From assembly GCA_049514215.1 (NCBI GenBank), contig JBEKVI010000063.1, positions 1-64,000 of the forward strand: a stretch of DNA of 64,000 nt. Reading direction: 5' to 3'. The position numbers were made by a program, and so were the translations under genes. Source of the DNA: BOG-994 sp049514215 (GTDB lineage Bacteria; Pseudomonadota; Gammaproteobacteria; Burkholderiales; Burkholderiaceae_D). The notes below the pieces were generated by a model. The model saw nothing but the letters and a program-made list of their open reading frames with translations. It ran no database searches and had not been told where the DNA came from. Below, one piece after another: positions 8,620-18,019 of the stretch (its first letter is position 1; each line of letters opens with the position of its first letter).

Positions 8620-9072
8620 ATGTACAAACGAATCCTGCTCGCGTTCGACGGTTCCAATTCGGGGGGGCAAGCCCTGCTCGAGTGCGGTGACGTGGCCAAT
8701 CTCATGCAAGCCGAGATCAAGCTCTTGGCGGTGACCCCGGCGATGCCTCCGGTCTATGTCGGCGAAGGCTTCATTCCGACCGACACCCTTGAGACGGAGA
8801 AGGAGCGCTTCCGAAAGATCCTCGACGAAGGCCTGCAGACTCTAAGGAATCGGGGATTTCAGTGTCAGGGCCAGCTCAGCTTTGGAGAGCCCGTCGACGA
8901 GATTGCCCGCGTTGCCAAGGAATGGGGCGCCGATCTCATTGTGATTGGACATCGCAAAGCAGGCTCCTGGGCCGAACGTTGGTGGCGGGGCTCGGTGACG
9001 CGGACGCTCATCGAAATCGCGCCCTGCAGCCTGCTCGTGGCGATCATCGATTCCAAGCACGGCAACAGCTAA
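8620..9072 (+). CDS. Universal stress protein (UspA family)
   Basis: A 150-residue single Usp domain. It opens with the typical MYKRILLAFDGS and ends with a nucleotide-binding-like region (DLIVIGHRKAG, then RGSVTRTLIEIAPCSLLVA). The glycine spacing of the ATP motif is not perfect, so nucleotide binding is uncertain. GGGAGG sits seven bases before the ATG. Usp proteins help survival under stress; the specific role is unknown. Its stop overlaps the stop of the convergent CoA-transferase gene. Confidence 0.88.
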   Translation: MYKRILLAFDGSNSGGQALLECGDVANLMQAEIKLLAVTPAMPPVYVGEGFIPTDTLETEKERFRKILDEGLQTLRNRGFQCQGQLSFGEPVDEIARVAKEWGADLIVIGHRKAGSWAERWWRGSVTRTLIEIAPCSLLVAIIDSKHGNS

Positions 9073-10253
9073 GCTTTCGGGGGCGCCAGTCCGAGGCGGG
9101 CCAGAACCTCGGCCTGATCGGCGCCCCGCGGTTTCGCCAGCGATCGCACTTCGAAGATCTCACCGGAAAAGTGGATCGGTAGCGCCGGCACCTTGGACTC
9201 GCCTTCGACCGGGTCGACCTGTTTGACGATCATCCCCCGATCGGCAAAAAGCGGATGGGCCAGCGCTTCTTCGGACCTCAGAATCGGGGTGACACAGCAA
9301 TCGTGCGCGTCAAAAATCGCGGTCCACTCGGCCAGCGATCGTTGGGCAAAGATGTCCTGCAGCTGGGCCTGGACCCGGTCGGTTGACGCACTTCCGATTT
9401 GCCCGTCGCGCGACCAGTGCGCGCCTTTCAGCTCAGGCCTGCTCAAGGCATCGCAAAGAACGTCCCAGAACTTCGCCTCGAGTGCACCCACGGCGAGGTA
9501 GCGCCCATCGGCTGTGCCATAGACGTTGTAGCAGGGCACGCCACCGGTCAGAAGATCGCGCCCCGGCGCGGCGCTCTTCCCATATGCGTTGGCGGCAGCG
9601 ACGCCCATGACATTGTTGGCAAAAACGGTGTCGGTCATCGAGATGTCGACGTAGCGGCCAAAGCCGCTGGAGCGCGCGTCGATGAGCGCAGCCAGGATTC
9701 CGATGACTGCGCTTTGGGCCCCGCCCAAGAGGTCGGCAACCTGCAGTCCCCAAAGGGCCGGCTTGCCGTCGGAACCCACGGTCTGATCGAGCACTCCGGT
9801 GTAGCCAGCATAGTTGATATCGTGGCCGGCACGGTCGCGAAACGGTCCTGACTGACCGTACCCGCTGATCGAGCAAAACACCAAGGCTGGATTTAGGGCG
9901 CTCAAGGTCGCGTAGTCCAGACCCAGGCGGCCCATGACACCGGGACGAAACCCCTCGATGACGCAATGCGAGACGCGCACCATGTCCAGGAAGATCGCCC
10001 GGTCACCCTCGCTTTTCAGATCGAGCGTGACGAACGACTTGTTGCGATTGATTGCCAGAAAATACTGGGTGGTCGCGATACGCGTTGCGCCCATCGTGCG
10101 GGCATAGTCGCCCAGATGCGGATCCTCGATCTTGATGACATCGGCTCCCAGATCGGCGAGCTGCAGGCTCGCCATGGGACCGGGCAGTAAGCGCGTGAGG
10201 TCCAGGATGCGGATCCCTTCCAGAGGCCGGGCTCGGCTTTTCGGATCAGGCAA
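9069..10253 (-). CDS. Class III CoA-transferase (CaiB/BaiF), alpha-methylacyl-CoA racemase-like
   Basis: The 394-residue product starts PLEGIRILDLTRLLPGP and keeps the ADLGADVIKIEDP segment of the family. GHDINY (H144, D145) and D174 in VADLLGG match the His/Asp pair of alpha-methylacyl-CoA racemases and the catalytic Asp of CaiB-type transferases. It should either move CoA between acids or epimerise 2-methylacyl-CoA. No ATG exists before the conserved N-terminus. TTG 10253 fits: GGAG lies seven bases upstream, and the start overlaps the end of the ABC-F gene by eight bases. The upstream open frame is a shadow of that ABC-F gene. Confidence 0.85.
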   Translation of the reverse strand: MPDPKSRARPLEGIRILDLTRLLPGPMASLQLADLGADVIKIEDPHLGDYARTMGATRIATTQYFLAINRNKSFVTLDLKSEGDRAIFLDMVRVSHCVIEGFRPGVMGRLGLDYATLSALNPALVFCSISGYGQSGPFRDRAGHDINYAGYTGVLDQTVGSDGKPALWGLQVADLLGGAQSAVIGILAALIDARSSGFGRYVDISMTDTVFANNVMGVAAANAYGKSAAPGRDLLTGGVPCYNVYGTADGRYLAVGALEAKFWDVLCDALSRPELKGAHWSRDGQIGSASTDRVQAQLQDIFAQRSLAEWTAIFDAHDCCVTPILRSEEALAHPLFADRGMIVKQVDPVEGESKVPALPIHFSGEIFEVRSLAKPRGADQAEVLARLGLAPPKA

Positions 10254-12207
10254 GGATTTGCTCCAATGCGGCGTGCTGTTCCAGCCACTCTTCTTCAAGC
10301 CTTTCGATCTCGCGCACGAGATAGGCTTGGTCGATGAGCAACTGGCGCAGGTTTTCCTTTTGCGCCTCGGCATACGACGTCTGCGCCCCCAACTCCCCTT
10401 CGATCGCGTGGCGCTGCGCCTGCAGCTTGGCCAGTTTGTCCTCGATACGCTTGATGCGCGTCTCAATGGGCCTGCGCTTCTCGGACATTGCGCTGCGTTC
10501 CTTGGCTTCGCGCCGTCGCTGGTCGCGTCGGTCGGCATCTTGAACGGGCTCGCGCGGGGCGCCGGCCGAGGGCGCACCGGACGTCACCGCGACGGCGGCT
10601 GGGGGTGGCGATTTGCCCAAAAGCCAGTCCCGATAGTCGTCCAGGTCGCCATCGAAATTGGTAAGGCGCCCGTGCGCGACCAGGAGAAATTGATCGGTCG
10701 TCGCGCGCAGCAGCGATCGGTCGTGCGCCACCACAATGACGGTGCCCTCAAACTGCGCGAGCGCAGCCGTTAGCGACTCCCGCGTCTCCAGATCCAGATG
10801 GTTGGTCGGCTCGTCGAGCAGAAGCAGATTCGGCTTGTTCCAGATGATGAGGGCGAGCGCCAAGCGGGCCTTTTCGCCTCCGGAAAACGGGCCCACGGGA
10901 GCGCTGACGCGATCACCCCGAAAATCGAATCCGCCCAGATAGTCGCGCAACTCCTGCTCCCGGGTCTGGGGCGCGATTCGGGCGAGACTGGCTAATGGAC
11001 TGTCATCGAGTCGCAGCATCTCGATCTGGTGCTGGGCAAAATACCCGATCGATAACCCCTTTGCTGCACGAAACTCGCCTCCCAGGGGGGCAAGCGATCC
11101 GGCCAGGGTCTTAATGAAGGTCGACTTGCCTTGGCCGTTGGCGCCCAAGAGCCCGATGCGCTCGCCGTTGCGTACGACGAGGTTCACGTCCTCGAGGATG
11201 ACCCGATCGCCGGTCTGGCTACGGTATCCGCAGCGCAGGTCCTCGAGGACCAGCATGGGATCCGGGGCCGACACCGGTTCCCGAAAGCGGAACGTACAGG
11301 GGGCATCCAGATGCGCCAGAGCGATGCGCTCCATCTTTTCGAGCGCCTTGATGCGGCTTTGCGCCTGCTTGGCCTTGCTTGCCTTGGCCCTGAACCGATC
11401 GACGAATTTTTGCAGATGAGCGACCTCTCGCATCTGCTTGTCATAGGCGAAACGATTCTGGCGCAGTTGTTCTGCGCGCAATCCCTCGAAGGCCGTGGAG
11501 TTGCCGGTGTAGCGCTTGAGCGCCGTGCCGTCGATGTGAACCATGACCTCGCAAACCGCGTCCAGAAACTCGCGATCGTGGGAGATGATCACGAGCGTTC
11601 CAGTATAGCGTTTGAGCCATTGTTCAAGCCAAACGATGGCATCGAGGTCCAGGTGGTTGGTGGGCTCGTCAAGCAGCAGGAGGTCCGAGGGACACATCAA
11701 GGCTTGCGCCAGATTCAGTCGCATGCGCCAGCCGCCCGAGAAGCTCGCGACCGGCTCGCGCGTGCCTTCCAGAGTGAATCCCAGACCGAGCAGCAGGCTT
11801 TCTGCTCGCGCCTTGACCGAATAGCCTCCCTGGTCGGCGATCTGGGCGTGCAGCTCCGCAAGCCGCTCGCCGCCCGTTTGGGGATCCTCGTCATGGCGAG
11901 CTTCGGCCTGGGCCAGTTCGGCCTCGAGTTCCCGCAGCCGGACATCGCCATCGATGACATGTTCTAGCGCCGAGGCCTGGCTGGCCGTCGTGTCCTGGGC
12001 GACGTACGCCGTGCGCCACGCAGGCGGGAGCGAAGCTTCGCCCTGATCGGGTCCAAGCGCGCCCAAAAGAAGGGCGAACAGGCTCGATTTTCCGGCGCCG
12101 TTGGGTCCGATCAGTCCCACCTTTTCGCCAGGGTGGATCGTGACGCTCGCGTCTTTAAGGAGAACCTTGGTGCCGCGCCTGAGGCTGAGTCCTTCGATGC
12201 GGATCAT
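10246..12207 (-). CDS. ABC-F family ATPase, YheS/Uup type
   Basis: A 653-residue soluble protein with two ABC ATPase domains and no membrane segments. The first has Walker A GPNGAGKSS (residues 34-42), signature SGGWRMRLNLAQAL and Walker B LLLLDEPTNHLD. The second has GANGQGKST, SGGEKARLALALI and LLLLDEPTNHLD. The linker is basic and helical, and a coiled-coil tail starts near 560. ABC-F proteins act on ribosomes, often at the E site. The SGGWRMRLNLAQAL signature suits the YheS branch. The start overlaps the prmB stop as ATGA, so it is translationally coupled. Confidence 0.92.
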   Translation of the reverse strand: MIRIEGLSLRRGTKVLLKDASVTIHPGEKVGLIGPNGAGKSSLFALLLGALGPDQGEASLPPAWRTAYVAQDTTASQASALEHVIDGDVRLRELEAELAQAEARHDEDPQTGGERLAELHAQIADQGGYSVKARAESLLLGLGFTLEGTREPVASFSGGWRMRLNLAQALMCPSDLLLLDEPTNHLDLDAIVWLEQWLKRYTGTLVIISHDREFLDAVCEVMVHIDGTALKRYTGNSTAFEGLRAEQLRQNRFAYDKQMREVAHLQKFVDRFRAKASKAKQAQSRIKALEKMERIALAHLDAPCTFRFREPVSAPDPMLVLEDLRCGYRSQTGDRVILEDVNLVVRNGERIGLLGANGQGKSTFIKTLAGSLAPLGGEFRAAKGLSIGYFAQHQIEMLRLDDSPLASLARIAPQTREQELRDYLGGFDFRGDRVSAPVGPFSGGEKARLALALIIWNKPNLLLLDEPTNHLDLETRESLTAALAQFEGTVIVVAHDRSLLRATTDQFLLVAHGRLTNFDGDLDDYRDWLLGKSPPPAAVAVTSGAPSAGAPREPVQDADRRDQRRREAKERSAMSEKRRPIETRIKRIEDKLAKLQAQRHAIEGELGAQTSYAEAQKENLRQLLIDQAYLVREIERLEEEWLEQHAALEQILA

Positions 12208-13130
12208 GGGTGCTCAAGTTTTTGGAGTTCGGCTGCCGTGGCGAGCAGCACAGGGTCTGCGCCCGCGCCCGTCGCAAGCCAGGTTCCGGAAAATCCGGGA
12301 TAGCGCCGTTCGAAGCCGGGCCGTTCGTGCCCGATCTCCATCACCAGGTACCCGCGTGCGCGCGCCAGATGCCGCGGTGCATCGGCCAAGATCCGATCGA
12401 CCACATCCAGGCCGTCGTGACCCCCGGCCAGTGCCAGCCGCGGCTCATGCCGGTATTCGGCGGGCAGCCCCAACATCGCGCCATCGCTCACATAGGGCGG
12501 ATTGCAGATGATGAGATCGTAGCGCGCCTTGCCCAGCTGCTCAAACAGATCTGACTGGATCAGACGCACGCGCGTCTGCAGCCCATAGCGGGTCACATTT
12601 TCACGGGCCACCTCCAGGGCCTCGGCCGAGATGTCGACCGCATCGACCTGCGCGTTCGGAAAGACGTCGGCCGCAATGATGGCCAGACAGCCCGACCCAG
12701 TGCACAGGTCGAGAACTTTCTTGACCGACAGGGGATTGGCGATCCAGGGTGTGAGGGTTTCAAAAAGCAGCTCGGCGATGAATGAGCGGGGAACGATCAC
12801 GCGCGCGTCGACCTTGAATCGATATTCGCCAAGCCACGCCTCACCGGTCAGATACGCTGCCGGAATCCCCTCTGAACGCTGTTGGATCAGTTGGAGTACG
12901 CCGCGCACCTCCGCGCGCGTCAGGCGCGCGTCGAGGTAGGGATCGAGATCGGTCAGGGGGAGATGCAAGCTGTGCAGTACGAGATAGACGGCCTCGTCCC
13001 AGGCATTGTCACTGCCATGCCCGAAAAAAAGCCCGCGCTCGCTAAAGCGGCTCACGGCGTAGCGCAGCAGATCGCGTACCGAACGTAGCCGCGAGCTGGC
13101 GTCTGAATCTATCGGATCGGCCTTGCTCAC
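12204..13130 (-). CDS. prmB: Ribosomal protein L3 N5-glutamine methyltransferase PrmB
   Basis: The 308-residue protein has the PrmB/PrmC layout: a helical N-terminal domain, then a SAM-binding fold with DLCTGSGCLA (141-150) and the glutamine-binding NPPYVSD (210-216). The run LPAEYRHEPRLALAGG is typical of PrmB rather than PrmC. It methylates a glutamine of L3 during 50S assembly. The GTG start overlaps the dapE stop as GTGA, and its own stop overlaps the ABC-F start. Confidence 0.93.
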   Translation of the reverse strand: MSKADPIDSDASSRLRSVRDLLRYAVSRFSERGLFFGHGSDNAWDEAVYLVLHSLHLPLTDLDPYLDARLTRAEVRGVLQLIQQRSEGIPAAYLTGEAWLGEYRFKVDARVIVPRSFIAELLFETLTPWIANPLSVKKVLDLCTGSGCLAIIAADVFPNAQVDAVDISAEALEVARENVTRYGLQTRVRLIQSDLFEQLGKARYDLIICNPPYVSDGAMLGLPAEYRHEPRLALAGGHDGLDVVDRILADAPRHLARARGYLVMEIGHERPGFERRYPGFSGTWLATGAGADPVLLATAAELQKLEHP

Positions 13131-14269
13131 GCGTCGACGAGCAGCAGTTCGAGCGTACGGCGGTAGATGTTTTTCAAGGGCTCAAGGCTTGCGAGCTCGA
13201 TATGCTCGTCAATTTTGTGGATGCTCGCATTCGGTGGCCCGAACTCGATGACTTCGGGACAGATCCGGGCGATGAAGCGGCCATCGGAAGTCCCTCCGGT
13301 GGTGGACAGTTCGGTCGACAGGCCGGTTTCGCTGCGAATGGCCTCACGAAGCGCCTCCGACAGGCGCCCTTTCTGAGTCAGAAAGGGCAGACCCCCTAGC
13401 GTCCATTCCAGCGAATACGTCAGAGCATGGCGATCAAGCAAGGCATGCACCCGGGATTGGAGCTGCTCGGGCGTCGATGCGGTGGCAAAACGGAAATTGA
13501 AGTCGACCACGATTTCACCGGGGATGACATTGGAAGCCCCCGTGCCCGCGCGGATATTGGAGATCTGAAAGGAAGTCGGCAGGTAGAATTCGTTGCCTTC
13601 GTCCCAGCGCTCGGCGACCAGCTCGCCCAGCGCCGGCGCAAACAGGTGGATGGGATTGCGGGCCAGTTGAGGATACGCGATATGTCCCTGCAGCCCCTTG
13701 ACGACGAGTCTGCCGGACAGGCTTCCCCGTCTGCCGTTTTTGATCATGTCGCCCACGTGCTCGACCGACGTGGGCTCGCCTACGACGCAGAAGTCGGGAC
13801 GGATCCCCTGGCTTGAGAGCCACTCGCACACGCGCACGGTGCCATCGATGGCGGGTCCTTCCTCGTCGGAGGTCAGAACAAGGCCGATGGAGCCTTTGGG
13901 CTTTGGATGAAGAGCCAAAAACTCCTCGATCGCAACCACAAATGCCGCGATCGAGGATTTCATGTCGGCAGCGCCGCGGCCATACAGACGGCCATCGCGT
14001 TCAGTGGGCACGAAGGGATCCGAGTGCCACGCCTCAAGTGGTCCGGTCGGAACCACATCCGTATGCCCGGCAAAGACGAACAGCGGACCGCCGCCGCGTT
14101 CAGGGCCGAGGACGGCCCACAGGTTTGCGACTTGGCCTGCCGGCAGCGGCTGGCAGCGGAAACCGAGCGGGGCCAATCGCTCGGCGACTAGGGCCTGGCA
14201 ACCCGCATCAGCAGGCGTGAGCGATCGTCTCGAAATGAGCGACTTGGCCAGTTCGAGCGTGGCAGACAC
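13127..14269 (-). CDS. dapE: Succinyl-diaminopimelate desuccinylase
   Basis: DapE hydrolyses N-succinyl-LL-diaminopimelate to LL-diaminopimelate and succinate in lysine/cell-wall precursor synthesis. The 380-residue M20 peptidase-fold protein shows H69 and D71 in FAGHTDVVPTG, metal ligand D102 in GRGAADMKSS, and catalytic E136 in TSDEEGPA. The GTG start lies one base after the stop of the upstream YffB-like gene. dapC and dapD, which act just before it in the pathway, lie upstream on the same strand. Confidence 0.95.
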   Translation of the reverse strand: MSATLELAKSLISRRSLTPADAGCQALVAERLAPLGFRCQPLPAGQVANLWAVLGPERGGGPLFVFAGHTDVVPTGPLEAWHSDPFVPTERDGRLYGRGAADMKSSIAAFVVAIEEFLALHPKPKGSIGLVLTSDEEGPAIDGTVRVCEWLSSQGIRPDFCVVGEPTSVEHVGDMIKNGRRGSLSGRLVVKGLQGHIAYPQLARNPIHLFAPALGELVAERWDEGNEFYLPTSFQISNIRAGTGASNVIPGEIVVDFNFRFATASTPEQLQSRVHALLDRHALTYSLEWTLGGLPFLTQKGRLSEALREAIRSETGLSTELSTTGGTSDGRFIARICPEVIEFGPPNASIHKIDEHIELASLEPLKNIYRRTLELLLVDA

Positions 14270-14270
14270 C

Positions 14271-14636
14271 TCAGGACGTCTTCAAAAGGGCTGCGAAGCG
14301 GTCCTCTGCATAGCCGACCACGACCGCGTTGCCGTATTCCAGGATGGGACGCTTGATGAGCGTGGGGTTGGCGAGCATCGCGCGCCGCGCGCTCGACAGA
14401 TCCGCCGGTCGCTCGTCGGGAGCCAGGTTGCGCCAGGTCGTGCCCTTTTGATTGACGAGCACCTCCCAGGGCTGAAACTGAAGCCAATGTTCGAGATGGG
14501 CTTCAGTCAATCCATCGCGGCGCAGATCGAAGAAACGAAACTCTTGCTGGGCCTGGTCAAGCCAGCGGACCGTCTTTTTGACCTGGTCGCAGTTCGGAAT
14601 GCCGTAGACCACCAGTTCCCGTTGCGGATCAGGCAT
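14271..14636 (-). CDS. ArsC/Spx-family protein, YffB-like
   Basis: A 121-residue thioredoxin-fold protein with a single active-site-like Cys in YGIPNCDQVKKT, the WLDQAQQEFRFFDLRRDG segment and the RPILEYG motif shared by arsenate reductase-like proteins. In other proteobacteria the same small gene (yffB) lies directly before dapE, as here, so arsenate reduction is not the likely role. The start overlaps the pilU stop by eight bases. Confidence 0.85.
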   Translation of the reverse strand: MPDPQRELVVYGIPNCDQVKKTVRWLDQAQQEFRFFDLRRDGLTEAHLEHWLQFQPWEVLVNQKGTTWRNLAPDERPADLSSARRAMLANPTLIKRPILEYGNAVVVGYAEDRFAALLKTS

Positions 14637-15771
14637 TCAGAGTGAATTCGGTAAACGAGGCGCCTTCTTGCTCCTTGCGCTTCTCCGGCTCGCGATTGCG
14701 ATTCAGGTCTGCTGGGCTCGCGTTGTTCAGGAGCCAGAGCAGGTTCGTCGGCGAGTCCGCATTTGCGAGGGCTTCATCCTCGGTGATGAGACCGTCCGTC
14801 AAAAGCCGGTAGAGGGCCTGCTCGAACGTCTGTGACCCGGGGGAGAGCGACTTCTCCATCGCTTCCTTGATCTCGTTGATTTCGCCTTTTTCGATGAGCT
14901 CGGAGATATGGCGGGTGTTCAGGAGCACTTCGACCGCCGGCAGGCGGCCTCCGGATTTCGCCTTGATGAGGCGCTGCGAAACGATACTGCGCAACGCCGC
15001 CGACAGATCGGAAAGGAGCGCTGGTCGGTTTTCGATGGGATAGAAACTGATGATCCGATTCAAGGCGTGATAACTGTTGTTGGCATGCAGCGTGGCCAGG
15101 CACAAATGTCCCGACTGAGCGTAGGCGATGGAGGCCGACATGGTCTCCTTGTCCCGGATCTCTCCAATGAGGATGCAGTCGGGCGCCTGGCGCAATGCGT
15201 TCTTCAATGCGATGTGCAGGTTGTCAGTATCGGTGCCGATCTCACGCTGGTTCACGATCGATTTCTTGTTCTTAAAGACATACTCGATCGGATCCTCGAG
15301 GGTCAGGATGTGTCCCGTGCGCTGGATATTGCGCAGATCGAGCATGGATGCGATGGTTGTTGACTTGCCCGAACCGGTCGCGCCCACGAGGAGCACGAGC
15401 CCGCGCTTTTCCATGATGATTTCTGAAAGGATATCGGGCAGGTTGAGCGATTCGAGCGCCGGAATCTCGTTTTGAATGAAACGGATCACACACGAGATCG
15501 ACCCGCGCTGGTGAAAGGCGGACAGACGGAAGCGCCCGACTCCCTGCACGCCAAAGCCCATGTTCAATTCGTGATAGGTGGCCAGCTGGTTGAAGTCGGA
15601 CTCGCTGAGGATCTCGCCCAGCAGCGAGGCGATCATCGCGTTGTCCATGATCTGTTGATTGATCGGAACCGAGGTCCCGTTGACTTTCAGGTGGACCGGG
15701 GAGCCCACCGCTACGAACAAATCGGACGCCTTTTTTTCCAGCATCAGCTGGAACAGTCGCTCCATGGCCAT
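14629..15771 (-). CDS. pilU: Type IV pilus retraction ATPase PilU
   Basis: PilU is the accessory retraction motor of type IV pili and acts at the inner membrane with PilT. The 380-residue protein has Walker A GATGSGKST (130-138), Walker B ILIGEIRD, the His box GHLCLATLHANN, and the PilU-like start MAMERLFQLMLEKKASDLF. ATG 15771 has GGGAG six bases upstream and is preferred to the TTG one codon earlier. No pilT is seen nearby; instead the gene is embedded among dap genes. Confidence 0.92.
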   Translation of the reverse strand: MAMERLFQLMLEKKASDLFVAVGSPVHLKVNGTSVPINQQIMDNAMIASLLGEILSESDFNQLATYHELNMGFGVQGVGRFRLSAFHQRGSISCVIRFIQNEIPALESLNLPDILSEIIMEKRGLVLLVGATGSGKSTTIASMLDLRNIQRTGHILTLEDPIEYVFKNKKSIVNQREIGTDTDNLHIALKNALRQAPDCILIGEIRDKETMSASIAYAQSGHLCLATLHANNSYHALNRIISFYPIENRPALLSDLSAALRSIVSQRLIKAKSGGRLPAVEVLLNTRHISELIEKGEINEIKEAMEKSLSPGSQTFEQALYRLLTDGLITEDEALANADSPTNLLWLLNNASPADLNRNREPEKRKEQEGASFTEFTLNA

Positions 15772-15797
15772 CAAAATCTCCCGTAAGAGGTGCGCGC

Positions 15798-16676
15798 CTA
15801 GGCGCCGCGCAGCAATTCGTTAATACTGGTTTTAGCGCGGGTCTGAGCATCGACGCGCTTGACGATCACCGCACAATATAAGCCGTAACGCCCGTCTAAG
15901 GAAGGTAGTGTTCCGGGAACAACGACGGAGCCGGCGGGCACCCGGCCGTAGAGAATTTCGTTGCTTTCCCGGTCAAAAATACGCGTACTCTGGCTGATGA
16001 AGACCCCCATCGAGAGGACCGAGTTCTCCTCGACGACGACACCTTCGACCACTTCGGAGCGCGCTCCGATAAAGCAGTTGTCCTCGATGATCGTGGGATT
16101 GGCCTGGAGCGGCTCGAGCACCCCGCCGATCCCGACTCCTCCCGACAGATGCACGTTTTTGCCGATTTGTGCGCAAGAGCCGACCGTCGCCCAGGTGTCG
16201 ACCATCGTGCCCTCGTCCACATAGGCGCCGACATTGACGTACGAGGGCATGAGGACCACGTTCTTCGCGATGTAGGCCCCACGCCGCGCGACTGCAGGAG
16301 GTACGACTCTAAATCCCCCCCGAAGAAAATCCTCGGATGAATAACGCGCAAACTTCGTGGGAACCTTATCGTAGAACTGTAAAAACTGTGGTTCGTGCGC
16401 GACAGAAGGCGGGCCCGCCTGCATGACGCGGTTCGGCTCGATGCGAAACGAAAGCAGGACGGCCTTTTTCAACCACTCGTGAACGATCCAGGTTCCACCC
16501 TCTTTGTGGGCGACGCGAAGCCGTCCTGCGTCGAGCTCCAGAAGGATCTTTTCGACTGCCTCTCCCAGTCGGCCCGAGGCGGTCTGGGGATCGAGGTTTG
16601 CGCGCCCCTCCCATGCCTCTTCGATGCGATTGCGATATTCGGCGATTTCGTCCGAACGGGGGGAGGAAGAGGGCAT
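15798..16676 (-). CDS. dapD: Tetrahydrodipicolinate N-succinyltransferase
   Basis: DapD transfers succinyl from succinyl-CoA to tetrahydrodipicolinate. The 292-residue protein has a helical N-terminal domain and a left-handed beta-helix made of hexapeptide repeats (VNVGAYVDEGTMVDTWATVG, ANPTIIEDNCFIGARSEVVE). ATG 16676 is preferred to the TTG two codons earlier; neither has a clear ribosome-binding site. dapC is 98 bases upstream and pilU 26 bases downstream, so it is probably part of the same transcript. Confidence 0.95.
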   Translation of the reverse strand: MPSSSPRSDEIAEYRNRIEEAWEGRANLDPQTASGRLGEAVEKILLELDAGRLRVAHKEGGTWIVHEWLKKAVLLSFRIEPNRVMQAGPPSVAHEPQFLQFYDKVPTKFARYSSEDFLRGGFRVVPPAVARRGAYIAKNVVLMPSYVNVGAYVDEGTMVDTWATVGSCAQIGKNVHLSGGVGIGGVLEPLQANPTIIEDNCFIGARSEVVEGVVVEENSVLSMGVFISQSTRIFDRESNEILYGRVPAGSVVVPGTLPSLDGRYGLYCAVIVKRVDAQTRAKTSINELLRGA

Positions 16677-16774
16677 AGTCAAAATCCAATCACGGGAAAA
16701 GTTACAACAGCAACGCCGCTAAAGGCTGAATCAAGCCGCGCGAATGGATCGCGGACCGCGCATTCGGAGCGGAA

Positions 16775-17965
16775 TTAAAGCTCATGGACGAATTGCACGA
16801 TACGTCGGGCGGCCTCAAGGCATTCCGCAGGTTCGGCGACCAGCGCCAGGCGGACATAGCCGGCTCCCGGATTGACGCCCTGATTCGAGCGGCCCAGGTA
16901 GCTGCCGGGCAACACCGCGACATTATAGGTGGCATACAAGCGCTGGGCGAACTGCTCGTCGTCGATGGGGGTTTTCGCCCAGAGGTAGAACGCGGCGTCC
17001 GGAAGCGCCGTATCCAAAACGGACGCGATCAAGGGTGTCACTTCGGCAAACTTCTGGCGATACAGGGCGCGGCTTTCCTCCACGTGGGCTTCCTCGCTCC
17101 ATGCCAGGGCACTGGCTGCCTGCACCGGCGGCCCAAGCGCACAGCCGTGGTAGGTTCGATAAAGAAGGAACTGGGCGACGAGTTGTGCATCCCCGGCGAC
17201 GAAACCCGAGCGCAGGCCCGGCACACTCGAGCGTTTGGACAGGCTATGGAAGACCAGAAGGCGCCGGTAATCGGTGCGTCCGAGCTGGCTTGCGGCCTCC
17301 AGGGCACCCATGGGGGCAGAGTCCTTAAAGTAGATCTCCGAATAGCATTCGTCGGCGACGATCGTAAACCCGTACTGGTCCGACAGGCTAAAGAGGGTCT
17401 CCCAGTCCTCTAGACGCATCACCTGACCGGTTGGATTGCCGGGCGAGCAGGCGTAGAGCAACTGCACGCAGGCCCAATCGGCGGGCTTTAAGGACGCGTA
17501 GTCGACCGCGTGGGGCCTTTGAGGATCGATGTTGACGTAGAGGGGCTCGGCGCCGGCGAGAAGCGCGGCACCCTCATAGATCTGGTAGAACGGATTGGGG
17601 CAGACGATGCGCGCCGGCTTACGGGTCCGGTCGACCACGGTTTGCGCGATGGCGAATAGCGCCTCGCGAGTGCCGTTGACGGGCAGGATCTGTGTGTCGG
17701 GGTCGGGAGCCGCTATGCCGTAGCGCCGCGTCAACCATTGAGCGATGGCTAGCCGAAGTTCCCGGGTTCCGAGAGTCGAGGGATAGTTCGCAAGGCCGCC
17801 CGAGGCGGCATTAAGCGCATCGCGGATAAAGCCCGGTGTGGGATGCTTGGGCTCGCCAAGCGCGAGACTGACGGGGCGAAGCGCTGCAGCCGCTTTCACG
17901 CCCGAAAAGAGAATGCGCAGCCTTTCAAAGGGATAGGGATGCAGGCGGCCCAGGTCGGGGTTCAT
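16775..17965 (-). CDS. dapC: Succinyldiaminopimelate transaminase
   Basis: A fold-type I PLP aminotransferase of 396 residues. The PLP lysine is K244 in SLSKRSSVPGLRSGF, with SPGNPTGQ and VADECYSEIYF before it. The opening MNPDLGRLHPYPFERLR and the link to dapD and dapE fit DapC, which aminates N-succinyl-2-amino-6-ketopimelate. It is the first dap gene of the minus-strand run. Confidence 0.92.
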   Translation of the reverse strand: MNPDLGRLHPYPFERLRILFSGVKAAAALRPVSLALGEPKHPTPGFIRDALNAASGGLANYPSTLGTRELRLAIAQWLTRRYGIAAPDPDTQILPVNGTREALFAIAQTVVDRTRKPARIVCPNPFYQIYEGAALLAGAEPLYVNIDPQRPHAVDYASLKPADWACVQLLYACSPGNPTGQVMRLEDWETLFSLSDQYGFTIVADECYSEIYFKDSAPMGALEAASQLGRTDYRRLLVFHSLSKRSSVPGLRSGFVAGDAQLVAQFLLYRTYHGCALGPPVQAASALAWSEEAHVEESRALYRQKFAEVTPLIASVLDTALPDAAFYLWAKTPIDDEQFAQRLYATYNVAVLPGSYLGRSNQGVNPGAGYVRLALVAEPAECLEAARRIVQFVHEL

Positions 17966-18019
17966 GAGGGGGCGGTTTCGAATGCGGCGCGAAGGGTTGC
18001 GAAAGGATACCCGGGCAGT

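Noticed and set aside
10254..10577. N-terminal extension of the CaiB-like protein
   Set aside because: The extension is an Arg/Ser-rich shadow of the ABC-F C-terminus; the family N-terminus begins right after TTG 10253.
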